From: an uncultured Prevotella sp.
Lineage (GTDB): Bacteria; Bacteroidota; Bacteroidia; Bacteroidales; Bacteroidaceae
Direction: 5' to 3'
Assembly (NCBI GenBank): GCA_937901345.1
Contig: CALCHM010000068.1
Location: 1 to 12,829 of the forward strand
DNA: 12,829 bases
The notes below the pieces were generated by a model, which was not told the DNA's origin, did not search any database, and saw only the letters and a list, made by a program, of their open reading frames with translations. Both the position numbers and the translations under genes were made by a program. Below, piece by piece: positions 5,969-12,829 of the stretch (position 1 is its first letter; every line of letters starts with the position of its first letter).

Positions 5969-6106
5969 ATTAACGATTAACGTTGAACGATTAACGTTGA
6001 ACGATTAACGTTGAACGATTAACGATTAACGTTGAACGATTAACGATTAACGTTGAACGATTAACGTTGAACGATTAACGATTAATGATGAACGGGGAGA
6101 GTGACC
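5969..6106 (-). repeat. 18-unit heptamer array in the NlpC/P60 gene leader (copy 4)
   Basis: Positions 5969-6094 are exactly 18 contiguous 7-bp units. Written on the plus strand with A = ATTAACG and T = TTGAACG, the order is A A T A T A T A A T A A T A T A, then ATTAATG and ATGAACG. On the coding strand the units are CGTTAAT and CGTTCAA, the same words as in copies 1-3. The boundary GGTCACTC (minus strand, 6106-6099) precedes the array after a TCCC spacer. The array ends 12 bp before the ATG. It is the purest array in the window, which suggests recent expansion. Confidence 0.9.
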
Positions 6107-6133
6107 GTTGTCCACTCCTTTCGTTTCCGCCCG

Positions 6134-6165
6134 CAAAATTACAATTTTCTTCGCTCATCAACAAG
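6134..6165 (-). promoter_or_regulatory. Predicted promoter of the NlpC/P60 gene
   Basis: On the minus strand TAATTTTG (6141-6134) fits the -7 consensus, with CTTG (6165-6162, one mismatch to TTTG) 20 bp upstream. Transcription from here would carry the whole heptamer array in the untranslated leader. The context TGTAATTTTGC resembles that before ackA. Confidence 0.55.
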
Positions 6166-6220
6166 CATTTACCACTCCCGACTGCAAAAACAATGAGAGA
6201 AACGTTGAGATTATACCCGC

Positions 6221-6860
6221 AGATTCCTGCAATCCGTGGAGAACAATAATCAACATGATAAAACAGTTCCCCTGCGGAGCGCCTAAATGCCTCCACGGAT
6301 CACGAGGATCACAAGGAAATTCTGTTTAATCCGTGTAATCAGTTGATTTTTTCTGTCAACGTGATTTCACAGATGAAACAGATTCCATGCGGAGTGCAAT
6401 TTTATTCGTGTGATCCGCGTGATTCGTGTTCGAAAAAGGAATCTAGTTAAGATTCACAGATTTGCGTGAGTTATTTTATCCACGAATCACGAGTATCACG
6501 AGGAAAATCAGTATAATCCGTATAATCACGTTGATAATAAAATCTTCTGTGTATTCCGTGCATTCTGTGTGCAAACAAAAACGCGAGATCCCCGTGATAC
6601 GCCGGAGACAAACAATCAACATGATTTCACAGATGAAACAGTTTTCCAGCGGAGCGCAATTTTATTCGTGAGATCCGCGTGATTCGTGTTCGAAAAAGAA
6701 ATCTATTTGTAAGATTCCTGGATTTGCGTGAGTAATCTCTCCACGTATCACGAGTATCACGAGGAAAAACCTGTGTAACCCGTGTAATCACGTTGATAAA
6801 AAATTTAGCGCCTTCGCGTGAGGTAACGTCTCCACGTATCTCGAGCATCTCGAAGAAAAT
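6221..6860. repeat. Palindromic mosaic repeats between the ATPase and NlpC/P60 genes
   Basis: A ~640-bp run of modules: a unit with perfect 10-bp arms ATCCGTGGAG (6232-6241) and CTCCACGGAT (6291-6300); ATTCTGTTTAATCCGTG; two longer units sharing GATTTCACAGATGAAACAG, GCAATTTTATTCGTG, GATCCGCGTGATTCGTG and GATTTGCGTGAGT (about 6355-6475 and 6597-6737); CTTCTGTGTATTCCGTGC (6544); repeated CACGAGTATCACGAGG; and a decayed TTAGCGCCTTCGCGTGAGG near 6805. These longer units lack the ~100-bp inner segment (AATGTATTGTGTTCTTACGC and onward) of the long direct repeats. Nothing recognisable lies between 6861 and the ATPase stop at 6921 except CTCTCCCC-like words at 6902-6908 (minus strand) resembling a heptamer-array boundary. 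Confidence 0.72.
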
Positions 6861-6920
6861 TCTGGGTAATTAGTACAGTTAAACCATTAATAACAGTCCA
6901 GATGGGGAGAGTAATGCAGG

Positions 6921-8045
6921 TTAAAGCAGAAACTCTTCCACATTTTCTGGAGTAATCACCTTATAAGTCGCTTCAGGGTAGTTAGATTGGAAGGACACAG
7001 GACATTTTACTTTGCTCTTGCGTACATTCCACTTAAATTCATAAGCATGTAAGCGCCCATCGACCTCCTCAAGGTAATCCACCTCTTGTTGCTGGCGATT
7101 TCTCCAAAAATATGATTGTGCAAAACTTTCCGTGTACACATTACGCTTCATGCGTTCAGCAATCACAAAATTCTCCCATAGTTCACCAACGTCCGTACGA
7201 TTATCCACTGGAGCTAAATTACCTATTACAGCATTACGAACCCCTAAATCCCAAAAGTAAATCTTACGACTACTCTTCAATTCATTACGCATATTCCGAG
7301 AGAACGTCCCCAGGCGAAATATAACAAATGATTTTTCTAAGATATCAACATAGCGTTCCACCGTTTTCGGGTCAAGACCTACTAACATCCCTATCTCATT
7401 ATAGGAAACCTGGCTACCAATTTGAAGAGCAAGTGCTTTCAACAAACGTACAAGTTTCTCTGGTTTATTTATGCCGTCAAGAGAAAGAATATCTTTATAT
7501 AAATAACTATTTGTTAGTTCCTTTAATAGCATGCGCTCATCCCCAGGAGTTGTTACTACTTCAGGATAGTAACCATACACCATACGATGGGGAATCATCC
7601 GTACCTCGTCAAGAAACTGCGTGTGGTTTACCATCTCTTCAAAGGTCAAAGGACACATGATAAACTCGCGTTTACGTCCTGTTAGTGATTCAGATACTTT
7701 AGACGACAATTCAAAAGAACTACTACCCGTTGCAATCAGTTGCACATCAGGAATTTGATCTGTGATAAGTTTCAATCTCAATCCAATCTCTGGGATACGT
7801 TGCGCTTCGTCAACAACAACAAAGCGATTATCTCCAATTATTGCACGCAAACGCGTAGAGGTGATGGTGGAGAAAAGTTCTTGAACGTCCCAATCATCAC
7901 CATTCAACCAAAGCACATCATTTCGCTCCTTCAGCAGTTGCTTGAGCAAAGTAGACTTACCAACTTGACGCGCGCCCATAATGAGTATAGCCTTCCTACT
8001 GCCAAAGAGTGAGGTAATCTTTTGCGATATAGTTCTTGATATCAT
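6921..8045 (-). CDS. AAA_14 / DUF4143 ATPase
   Basis: 374-residue protein of the widespread prokaryotic AAA_14 + DUF4143 class, whose cellular role is not established. Seen: Walker A GARQVGKST at 24-32, Walker B RFVVVDEAQ at 74-82, the sensor-like IATGSSSFEL at 104-113, a winged-helix-like middle (GSQVSYNEIGMLVGLDPKTV, 210-229), and a C-terminal DUF4143 region with WDLGVRNA at 265-272, GELWENFVIAE at 287-297 and EVD ... YEFKW at 321-339. That last pattern resembles the acidic/Lys core of PD-(D/E)xK nuclease folds, though activity is unproven. The start at 8045 is preferred over an upstream ATG at 8087, because a well-formed promoter (8071-8102) lies between them. The gene stands alone, bounded by repeats on both sides. 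Such genes are frequent in variable parts of Bacteroidetes genomes, so it may be a mobile accessory gene. Confidence 0.93.
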   Translation of the reverse strand: MISRTISQKITSLFGSRKAILIMGARQVGKSTLLKQLLKERNDVLWLNGDDWDVQELFSTITSTRLRAIIGDNRFVVVDEAQRIPEIGLRLKLITDQIPDVQLIATGSSSFELSSKVSESLTGRKREFIMCPLTFEEMVNHTQFLDEVRMIPHRMVYGYYPEVVTTPGDERMLLKELTNSYLYKDILSLDGINKPEKLVRLLKALALQIGSQVSYNEIGMLVGLDPKTVERYVDILEKSFVIFRLGTFSRNMRNELKSSRKIYFWDLGVRNAVIGNLAPVDNRTDVGELWENFVIAERMKRNVYTESFAQSYFWRNRQQQEVDYLEEVDGRLHAYEFKWNVRKSKVKCPVSFQSNYPEATYKVITPENVEEFLL

Positions 8046-8070
8046 AGAAAAATAAACTTGATTTACAATG

Positions 8071-8102
8071 CAAAAATAAGCGTTCATCTCCTATAATCCA
8101 AA
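8071..8102 (-). promoter_or_regulatory. Predicted ATPase promoter, -33 TTTG and -7 TATTTTTG
   Basis: On the minus strand TTTG (8102-8099), a 20-bp spacer and TATTTTTG (8078-8071) match the full Bacteroidetes consensus. The -7 box is 25 bp before the chosen ATG, giving a leader of roughly 20 nt, and this decides the start codon. The stretch upstream to about 8185 holds no other recognised feature. Confidence 0.7.
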
Positions 8103-8185
8103 ATTATTAAGCTTTTTTTGGATTGCACTCCCAAGATGTTATAACATTTTAGGATTTCAATAAACTCCAACTCTTAGCGTTTACC

Positions 8186-8555
8186 TGTCTCCACGTATCA
8201 CGCGTATCACGAGGAAAATCAGTATAATCCGTGTAATCACGTTGATAAAAAACTTTGCGCCCTTTGCGCCTTTGCGTGAGACAAGAAAATAATATCGCAC
8301 ACAGAATCCACAAAATTCACAGAATGTCTTCATCCGCATGGAGCGAGAGTGAAACAAATCGCAATTCTGTGCATTCCGTGCTTTCTGTGTGCAAAAAAAT
8401 ACGCGAGATCCCCGTGATACGCCGGAGATAAACAATCAACAGATTTCCATGCGGAGCGCCTAAATGTCTCCGCGTATCACGAGGATCACGCGGAAAACCT
8501 GTGTAATCCCTGTAATCACGTTGATAATAAAAACTTTGCGCCTTTGCGTGAAACA
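8186..8555. repeat. Palindromic mosaic repeats between the divergent ATPase and DUF6261-like genes
   Basis: Modules in order: GTCTCCACGTATCACGCG and TATCACGAGG; CAGTATAATCCGTGTAATC; CTTTGCGCCCTTTGCGCC and TTTGCGTGAG (8253-8280); an inverted pair GCACACAG...CACAGAAT (8297-8325) facing ATTCTGTG...CTGTGTGC (8364-8392), 24 of 29 paired; a palindromic unit with ~23-bp arms at 8407-8429 and 8465-8487; CCTGTGTAATCCCTGTAATC; and CTTTGCGCCTTTGCGTG (8534-8550). The segment 8297-8367 is related to 3311-3375 in opposite orientation (shared GGATGGAGCGAGAG-type words). A 133-residue minus-strand ORF through 8460-8861 is an artefact of these words plus antisense DNA. Nothing further is recognised from 8556 to the promoter at 8659. 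Confidence 0.75.
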
Positions 8556-8658
8556 AAAAAGCACACGGATCCACGAATCCCCTACGTCCGCCACATCCCA
8601 AGACCCTCCAGTTCCGCAGGCAACTCCTCTCTCCTCACTAAAAAAATCCACCCCATGT

Positions 8659-8689
8659 TTTGTTAATTTCCTCATCATTCGTACCTTTG
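8659..8689 (+). promoter_or_regulatory. Predicted promoter, -33 TTTG and -7 TACCTTTG
   Basis: TTTG (8659-8662), a 19-bp spacer and TACCTTTG (8682-8689) match the Bacteroidetes consensus. The -7 box ends only 20 bp before the GTG start at 8710, so the leader would be about 13-17 nt. It probably drives the DUF6261-like gene, and perhaps the large secreted-protein gene too. Confidence 0.7.
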
Positions 8690-8709
8690 CACGTTGAAAG
8701 TAACAATAG

Positions 8710-9120
8710 GTGCAGCAATTCGCCAAGTTGCCCAGCGAAACCATAGAGGCGCTCCACTTTGCAGCATGGCAGGAAGAACTCACCGTGCGCAGCGCCGAGT
8801 TCGACATCCTACGCAATGCAGCACACAGTGAAAAGGCAACACGCTCCGTAGGTCTCGCCAAGCAGCGCCGCGCAGAAATGAACGATGCCTACGCCGTCTT
8901 CGCACAGCGCATCAACGCACTCGTCGTAATCAACGGTGAAGAACCCTACGCCGAATTCATCAACTTCGTCAACACCCTCATCGCAGAAGTCCAAGCAAAA
9001 ATCAAAGCACGCATCACGCGAGCCGAAAATGCCGACAAGGATAAACCCGAAACCGAGGAAACTCCAACAGACGAACAACCCGAAACCGGCACTGAAACCG
9101 AAGAAACCGAAAAGGCGTAA
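8710..9120 (+). CDS. Short DUF6261-like protein with acidic tail
   Basis: 136 residues with no signal peptide, so probably cytoplasmic. Residues 57-102 (MNDAYAVFAQRINALVVING followed by EEPYAEFINFVNTLIAEVQ) resemble from memory the C-terminal part of Bacteroidetes DUF6261 proteins, which are usually about twice as long and of unknown function; the match has not been searched. The first half is helical and charged. From 105 on the chain is a low-complexity Glu/Thr/Pro/Lys tail (KPETEETPTDEQPE), probably disordered. A TAG stop lies directly before the GTG start in the same frame, and no upstream ATG is available, so GTG is the earliest possible start. The protein therefore appears to lack the family's N-terminal half. 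It is followed after 53 bp by the large secreted-protein gene on the same strand, with no -7 box in the gap, so co-transcription is possible. Confidence 0.75.
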   Translation: MQQFAKLPSETIEALHFAAWQEELTVRSAEFDILRNAAHSEKATRSVGLAKQRRAEMNDAYAVFAQRINALVVINGEEPYAEFINFVNTLIAEVQAKIKARITRAENADKDKPETEETPTDEQPETGTETEETEKA

Positions 9121-9173
9121 AACAAAAAAAGGATAAAACTTTAAAAACAAATATTAACTAAAACAAAAAAACA

Positions 9174-12100
9174 ATGAGAAAAATTACTTCTCTTTTAATG
9201 CTGTTCTGCGCTTTCGTTAGTACAGCATTTGCGGCTGCTACTGATTTGCCAGAAATCACAACAGAGGGCAATATTAAGTGGTACGCCATCAAGAACACTC
9301 GTTCAAATAAGTATGCTGCTTATTTGAGTTCAAACGCAAAATTGGAACAAGTTTCTGACCTTTCTTTGGCAGCCTTATTCTATTTTGAAGGTACAGTTGA
9401 AGAGACTGACCAATTGCATACAGCAACTAAATTGGCTACTGTTAAGATTGGTAACTTTGTTGTTGGTAGCAATAAATTGGCAGGTTTTGATTCGTGGAGT
9501 GCGGATGGTGCAACTTGGTACATGTGGGCCAACAATGATGCTAATGGTATTGTTGTTGTCGATAAGACAGGCGATAAGAATGATGATGGCTCACAAAAGA
9601 ACCTTTGGGGCGCTTGGGATGATGCTGGTTCTACTGGTAGTTCTAGTACAAAAGTTGGAGATTATTATGCAGTAAGTGAAGGCACAAATTGGGTACTGGA
9701 AGCAAAGACTTTTGAAGATGTTAAGACTATAGCTAAGGCTGACCTTGCTAAATTGGCTAAATTGTCAGCTTTGTCAACAGAAACTAATTACAATACTGCA
9801 GTAAGTAGCGTTGATGCTGCTGCAACTGTAGAAGCTGTACAATTGGCAGTTGTTACTTATTTGAATACATTTAACAACAAGAATGTTAGATTCTCTAATA
9901 ATGGTAACAGTGGCCGTGAAGGTTTGAATCTCTCTGTAAATGCTGGCGGTGGCGGCCTTATGGGTAACTTGGAAGCTAAGGACAATAGCGTTTGGACTAT
10001 GTTGTCTAATGGTGATGGTACATTCAAACTCTACAATTTTTCAAGAAATGTATATGCGAAAGCTGACAGATCTTGTAATGCTGATGCAAGTCAAGCTGGT
10101 AGCTTCGCGCTTAAGGTGACTAACGACAACAAGACTGCGTTGGTAGCAGGTAATGAAATGATTCACCAAGCTACTTATTGGTTTCCCAACTATAATGTGA
10201 TTTCACACTGGGATTATAGTGACGCTGCATCTATTTGGACTGTCGAAGCATGTGATCCTACTGCGATTACGCGCGCTGACTACGATGCTGCTCTTGATGC
10301 AAAGGCAACGCTTCCTTGGGGTATCCAGCAAGCGTATGGTTTGGTAAAAAGCGGTGATAATATCAAGGTTGTTGTAAATCATCCTTCAGGTAGTGACTGC
10401 CAACCTTCAAGCAATCTCTTAGATGGTTTGACTTCTTCATTTGTGCACTCTGCATACGAAGGAGATGATGCTTCTATTGAACATCACTACATCCAAGCAA
10501 ACTTAGGTGAAGGTGGCGTAGATCAATTCTATGTATATATGACTCCTCGTAATGCAAACAACCGACCCAAAGAAATCGTTGTGTCTGGTTCTAATACTGA
10601 GGATGGTGAATATACTACGATTGCTACTATTACTACAACTTTGGCTTCTTCAGATGTTTATATGTCAGAAAAGTTGGGTACAGCAAGTACAAAGTATCAG
10701 TATATCCGCTTGACAGTAAATTCTACTAACACAAATTCTAAGTTCTTTACCCTTTCTGAATGCTACTTCTTGCCCGCAACAGGTGACTCAGAAAGATTGA
10801 TAAGCGCTTATCACAACTTTGCTACTGCAAGTGTACTCTCTAATGAGATTACAACAGCCGCAACAACATTGATTAATGGTGAAGTTACTCTTGCACTTGC
10901 AAACATTAAGAAGGAGGTTGCACCTCTCTTGACTGCTAATGCAACTAACCATGCTGAAACACCTGCGCTTGGTCAGTATAGCACTGCTGCTTACAATGCC
11001 CTTCAGGATGCTTACAATGCAACAGATGCGACACAGGAATCTCTTGAAACTGCTCTTGCAAACTTTAAAAAGGCAAAGAATGTACCTGTCTACTTTATAA
11101 CAAGTAAGCACAATGGTTATGCAGCAGGTTCTGCAATTTATTACGATGGTGCTTGGAAGTGGAAGCTCGCAAACAAGTATGACAAGCAGATGTGGATGAC
11201 AATTCCTGATTACAATCAGGCTAATGTTCCTGTTGTTGATGCTTACGATGCTAATGGTACTTCATATGCTATTTGTGACTACCTTACTGGTACAAAGATG
11301 CGTGGTAAGGATGTACAGATTGTTAAAGTTGCGGATTGGGAAGGTGCATATAATCTTCAGTATAATGCAGATGCGAATAGCACAGATGCTGCTCAACACG
11401 CAAAGGATACTAAAGCATTGGTAGGTTGGAAACCTGGTACTAAGAATGACGCACAGGCATCTGTTTGGGGAGTTGAATACCTTGGTTCTTCTTACGAACT
11501 TGATCAGTTGACGGACGAAAAGATTGCTGCACTTGCTGCATTGCAAACTGCATACAATGCTGTTGCAGATTTTAAGAATGCAGAAATTGGTACAGGTCTT
11601 GGTGAATATGTTGGTTCTAAGGATGCGATCGAAGCAGCTGTAACAGCAGCTGAAGTTATTGAAGCAAAGACTCTCGCAGAACAAGCTGTTTTGGACGTAG
11701 CTACAATCGTTGCTGCTACAACAGCATTGAATGACTGCGCTGACGACCTCACTATCAACCTCCCCGTAGCTGGTAAGTACTATCGTTTCCAGGGTGCATG
11801 TGAAGCAAGTCTTCCTAACTACTACATCACTGGTCATACAAATTGGGACGGTGGTCGTATCGCATTGACAGACGCTGCAGATGCTTCTACAATTTACTAC
11901 TTCGATGGTACAAACCTCATCGCTTACCAAAGTGGTCTCGTTATCGGTTTGAATGATAGTCACTGGACATTTGCCTCTGTAGATGATAATAGCAAACCTG
12001 CATCAACAATTACATTTGCAGGTTCACCTCGCAAGGCTGGTACTTATACGATTAAGTCTGCTAACCGTTACTTCCACTACACTGTTTACAACAATACTGT

Positions 12101-12728
12101 TCAAGTGAACCGTTGCCAAGATGATGTTTGCAAAGAACACGACTGGTACATCACTGAAGTAACTGAACTTCCCGTGACAATCACATCTGCTGGTTACGCT
12201 TCATTCTACGCTCCCGTAGAAGTAACTCTTCCCACAGGTGTAACAGCACACACTGTAACAGAAAATGGCGGATGGGCAACATTGTCTGACGCTATCAGCG
12301 TAGTTCCTGCTGAAAATGGTGTAATCCTCGCTGGTGAAGAAGGTGATTATAACCTCGTAGTTTCTAACACTGAAGCTGCTGATCTCGAAGGTGCCCTTGC
12401 TGGTACTGTTGCTAAGACACTCGTTACTAAGGAAAATGGTGCATACTATGTACTCGGTATTGTTGAAGGAGAAGTTGGTCTTTACAATCCTGTAAAGGGT
12501 AATGAAAACACTAAATTCTACAACGCAGGTCACAAGGCTTACTGGCACATCCCCGCAACTTCTCAGACTGCAGGATTCCGTTTCGGTGGCAACACTACAG
12601 CAATTGAATCAGTTCTCAACGGTGTTGATGCTAACGCACCTATCTATGACCTCAGCGGTCGCCGCGTAAACAACGCTGTGAAGGGTGGTATCTACATCCA
12701 GAACGGTAAGAAGTTCATCGTAAAGTAA
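9174..12728 (+). CDS. Large modular secreted protein with discoidin-like, FIVAR-like and C-terminal sorting-type regions
   Basis: 1184 residues beginning with a clear signal peptide (MRKITSLLMLFCAFVSTAFA, cleavage near 20-22). No enzyme motif is recognised; it looks like a binding/adhesion protein. Regions by eye: 30-180 beta-rich, starting GNIKWYAIKNTRSNKYAAY, like carbohydrate-binding modules; 185-235 helical; 240-360 a second beta-rich module; 385-533 an F5/8-type-C (discoidin)-like region (LLDGLTSSFVHSAY, YQYIRLTVN, FFTLSECYF); 537-636 helical FIVAR-like (LQDAYNATDATQESLETALA); 637-775 beta-rich (VPVYFITSKHNGYAAGSA); 776-864 a second FIVAR-like helical stretch; 865-998 beta-rich. At 999 LPVTITSAGYASFYAP starts a C-terminal domain common in Prevotella/Bacteroides surface proteins, ending IYDLSGRRV (1157) ... 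GIYIQNGKKFIVK, which resembles type IX secretion sorting tails. It is expected at the cell surface, possibly binding glycans. The ATG follows an A-rich leader typical of the phylum. Leucine codons shift from mostly TTG/TTA early to mostly CTC/CTT in the last third. Confidence 0.88.
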   Translation: MRKITSLLMLFCAFVSTAFAAATDLPEITTEGNIKWYAIKNTRSNKYAAYLSSNAKLEQVSDLSLAALFYFEGTVEETDQLHTATKLATVKIGNFVVGSNKLAGFDSWSADGATWYMWANNDANGIVVVDKTGDKNDDGSQKNLWGAWDDAGSTGSSSTKVGDYYAVSEGTNWVLEAKTFEDVKTIAKADLAKLAKLSALSTETNYNTAVSSVDAAATVEAVQLAVVTYLNTFNNKNVRFSNNGNSGREGLNLSVNAGGGGLMGNLEAKDNSVWTMLSNGDGTFKLYNFSRNVYAKADRSCNADASQAGSFALKVTNDNKTALVAGNEMIHQATYWFPNYNVISHWDYSDAASIWTVEACDPTAITRADYDAALDAKATLPWGIQQAYGLVKSGDNIKVVVNHPSGSDCQPSSNLLDGLTSSFVHSAYEGDDASIEHHYIQANLGEGGVDQFYVYMTPRNANNRPKEIVVSGSNTEDGEYTTIATITTTLASSDVYMSEKLGTASTKYQYIRLTVNSTNTNSKFFTLSECYFLPATGDSERLISAYHNFATASVLSNEITTAATTLINGEVTLALANIKKEVAPLLTANATNHAETPALGQYSTAAYNALQDAYNATDATQESLETALANFKKAKNVPVYFITSKHNGYAAGSAIYYDGAWKWKLANKYDKQMWMTIPDYNQANVPVVDAYDANGTSYAICDYLTGTKMRGKDVQIVKVADWEGAYNLQYNADANSTDAAQHAKDTKALVGWKPGTKNDAQASVWGVEYLGSSYELDQLTDEKIAALAALQTAYNAVADFKNAEIGTGLGEYVGSKDAIEAAVTAAEVIEAKTLAEQAVLDVATIVAATTALNDCADDLTINLPVAGKYYRFQGACEASLPNYYITGHTNWDGGRIALTDAADASTIYYFDGTNLIAYQSGLVIGLNDSHWTFASVDDNSKPASTITFAGSPRKAGTYTIKSANRYFHYTVYNNTVQVNRCQDDVCKEHDWYITEVTELPVTITSAGYASFYAPVEVTLPTGVTAHTVTENGGWATLSDAISVVPAENGVILAGEEGDYNLVVSNTEAADLEGALAGTVAKTLVTKENGAYYVLGIVEGEVGLYNPVKGNENTKFYNAGHKAYWHIPATSQTAGFRFGGNTTAIESVLNGVDANAPIYDLSGRRVNNAVKGGIYIQNGKKFIVK

Positions 12729-12732
12729 GAGA

Positions 12733-12829
12733 CTTTTTTAGAGTACAGAGAACAGAGTACAGAGTACAGCTGCTGTGCGGACAGTTAAACTCCATGCGGG
12801 CAGTTTACAGCGTACTTTTTAGAGTACAG
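12733..12829 (+). repeat. AGAGTAC heptamer array and direct repeat after the large secreted-protein gene
   Basis: Heptamers AGAGTAC, AGAGAAC, AGAGTAC, AGAGTAC run from 12740 to 12767. The word CTTTTT(T)AGAGTACAG occurs at 12733-12748 and again at 12815-12829, where the window ends, so a second array probably continues beyond. In between, GCGGACAGTTAAAC (12777-12790) and GCGGGCAGTTTAC (12796-12808) are near repeats, and TAAACT/AGTTTA (12786-12807) can pair ahead of the second T run, a weak terminator possibility for the gene upstream. Confidence 0.65.

Noticed and set aside
8046..8087. Upstream ATG (8087) as the ATPase start
   Set aside because: The additional 14 residues would overlap a consensus -7 box at 8071-8078; starting at 8045 also gives the usual family N-terminus.
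8460..8861. 133-residue minus-strand ORF
   Set aside because: Half of it translates repeat modules (FTQRRK-type words) and half is antisense to the DUF6261-like gene.
11262..11963. 233-residue Cys/Ser-rich ORF on the minus strand inside the large secreted-protein gene
   Set aside because: It is antisense to a continuous 1184-residue frame; its Cys-rich composition simply mirrors GCA/ACA-rich sense codons.

Overview
The window looks like a chromosomal segment of a Bacteroidales bacterium, most likely Prevotellaceae-like. Three things point there: several genes sit behind Bacteroidetes-type promoters (-7 box TAnnTTTG, twice with a -33 TTTG 19-20 bp upstream) and not behind a strong Shine-Dalgarno; a large secreted protein ends in the C-terminal tail typical of Bacteroidetes surface proteins (IYDLSGRRV ... 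GIYIQNGKKFIVK); and there is a small protein resembling the Bacteroidetes family DUF6261. Species cannot be fixed from the sequence alone.

Seven genes are supported. Left to right: acetate kinase ackA (+, 287-1474) with a promoter and a strong terminator; riboflavin synthase ribE (-, 2424-3026) with a promoter embedded in an inverted repeat; a CapA/PGA_cap-type exported metallophosphatase-fold protein (-, 3566-4609); an NlpC/P60 cysteine peptidase (-, 5390-5956); an AAA_14/DUF4143 ATPase (-, 6921-8045); a short DUF6261-like protein (+, 8710-9120); and a 1184-residue modular secreted protein (+, 9174-12728). They do not form a pathway. Most are separate transcription units; only the last two are close enough on one strand (53 bp gap) to be co-transcribed.

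The striking part is the non-coding DNA, about a third of the window. Five long gaps (1535-2423, 3027-3565, 4610-5389, 5957-6920, 8046-8709) are filled with diverged repeats. One family is built of 7-bp units (CTCTCAA, CGTTCAA, CGTTAAT, CGTTCCT and relatives). Three of its arrays share the left boundary GGTCACTC. One array of 18 units lies in the predicted leader of the NlpC/P60 gene, and another supplies the last codons and stop of the CapA-type gene. The other family is a mosaic of imperfectly palindromic modules (types GTCTCCACGTATCACGAGG, CTTTGCGCCTTTGCGTGAG, ATTCCGTGCATTCTGTGTGC, GATTTGCGTGAGTAATCTC) in both orientations, including two ~330-350 bp direct copies that bracket ribE and the CapA-type gene. 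No transposase, phage gene, CRISPR array, tRNA or rRNA was recognised.

How the parts relate: ackA and ribE are housekeeping functions (acetate/ATP production, flavin synthesis); the CapA-type, NlpC/P60 and 1184-residue proteins are predicted to act in the envelope or outside the cell. The repeats separate the genes and in several places run up to, or into, their expression signals, so their main visible consequence would be on leaders, 3' ends and genome rearrangement.
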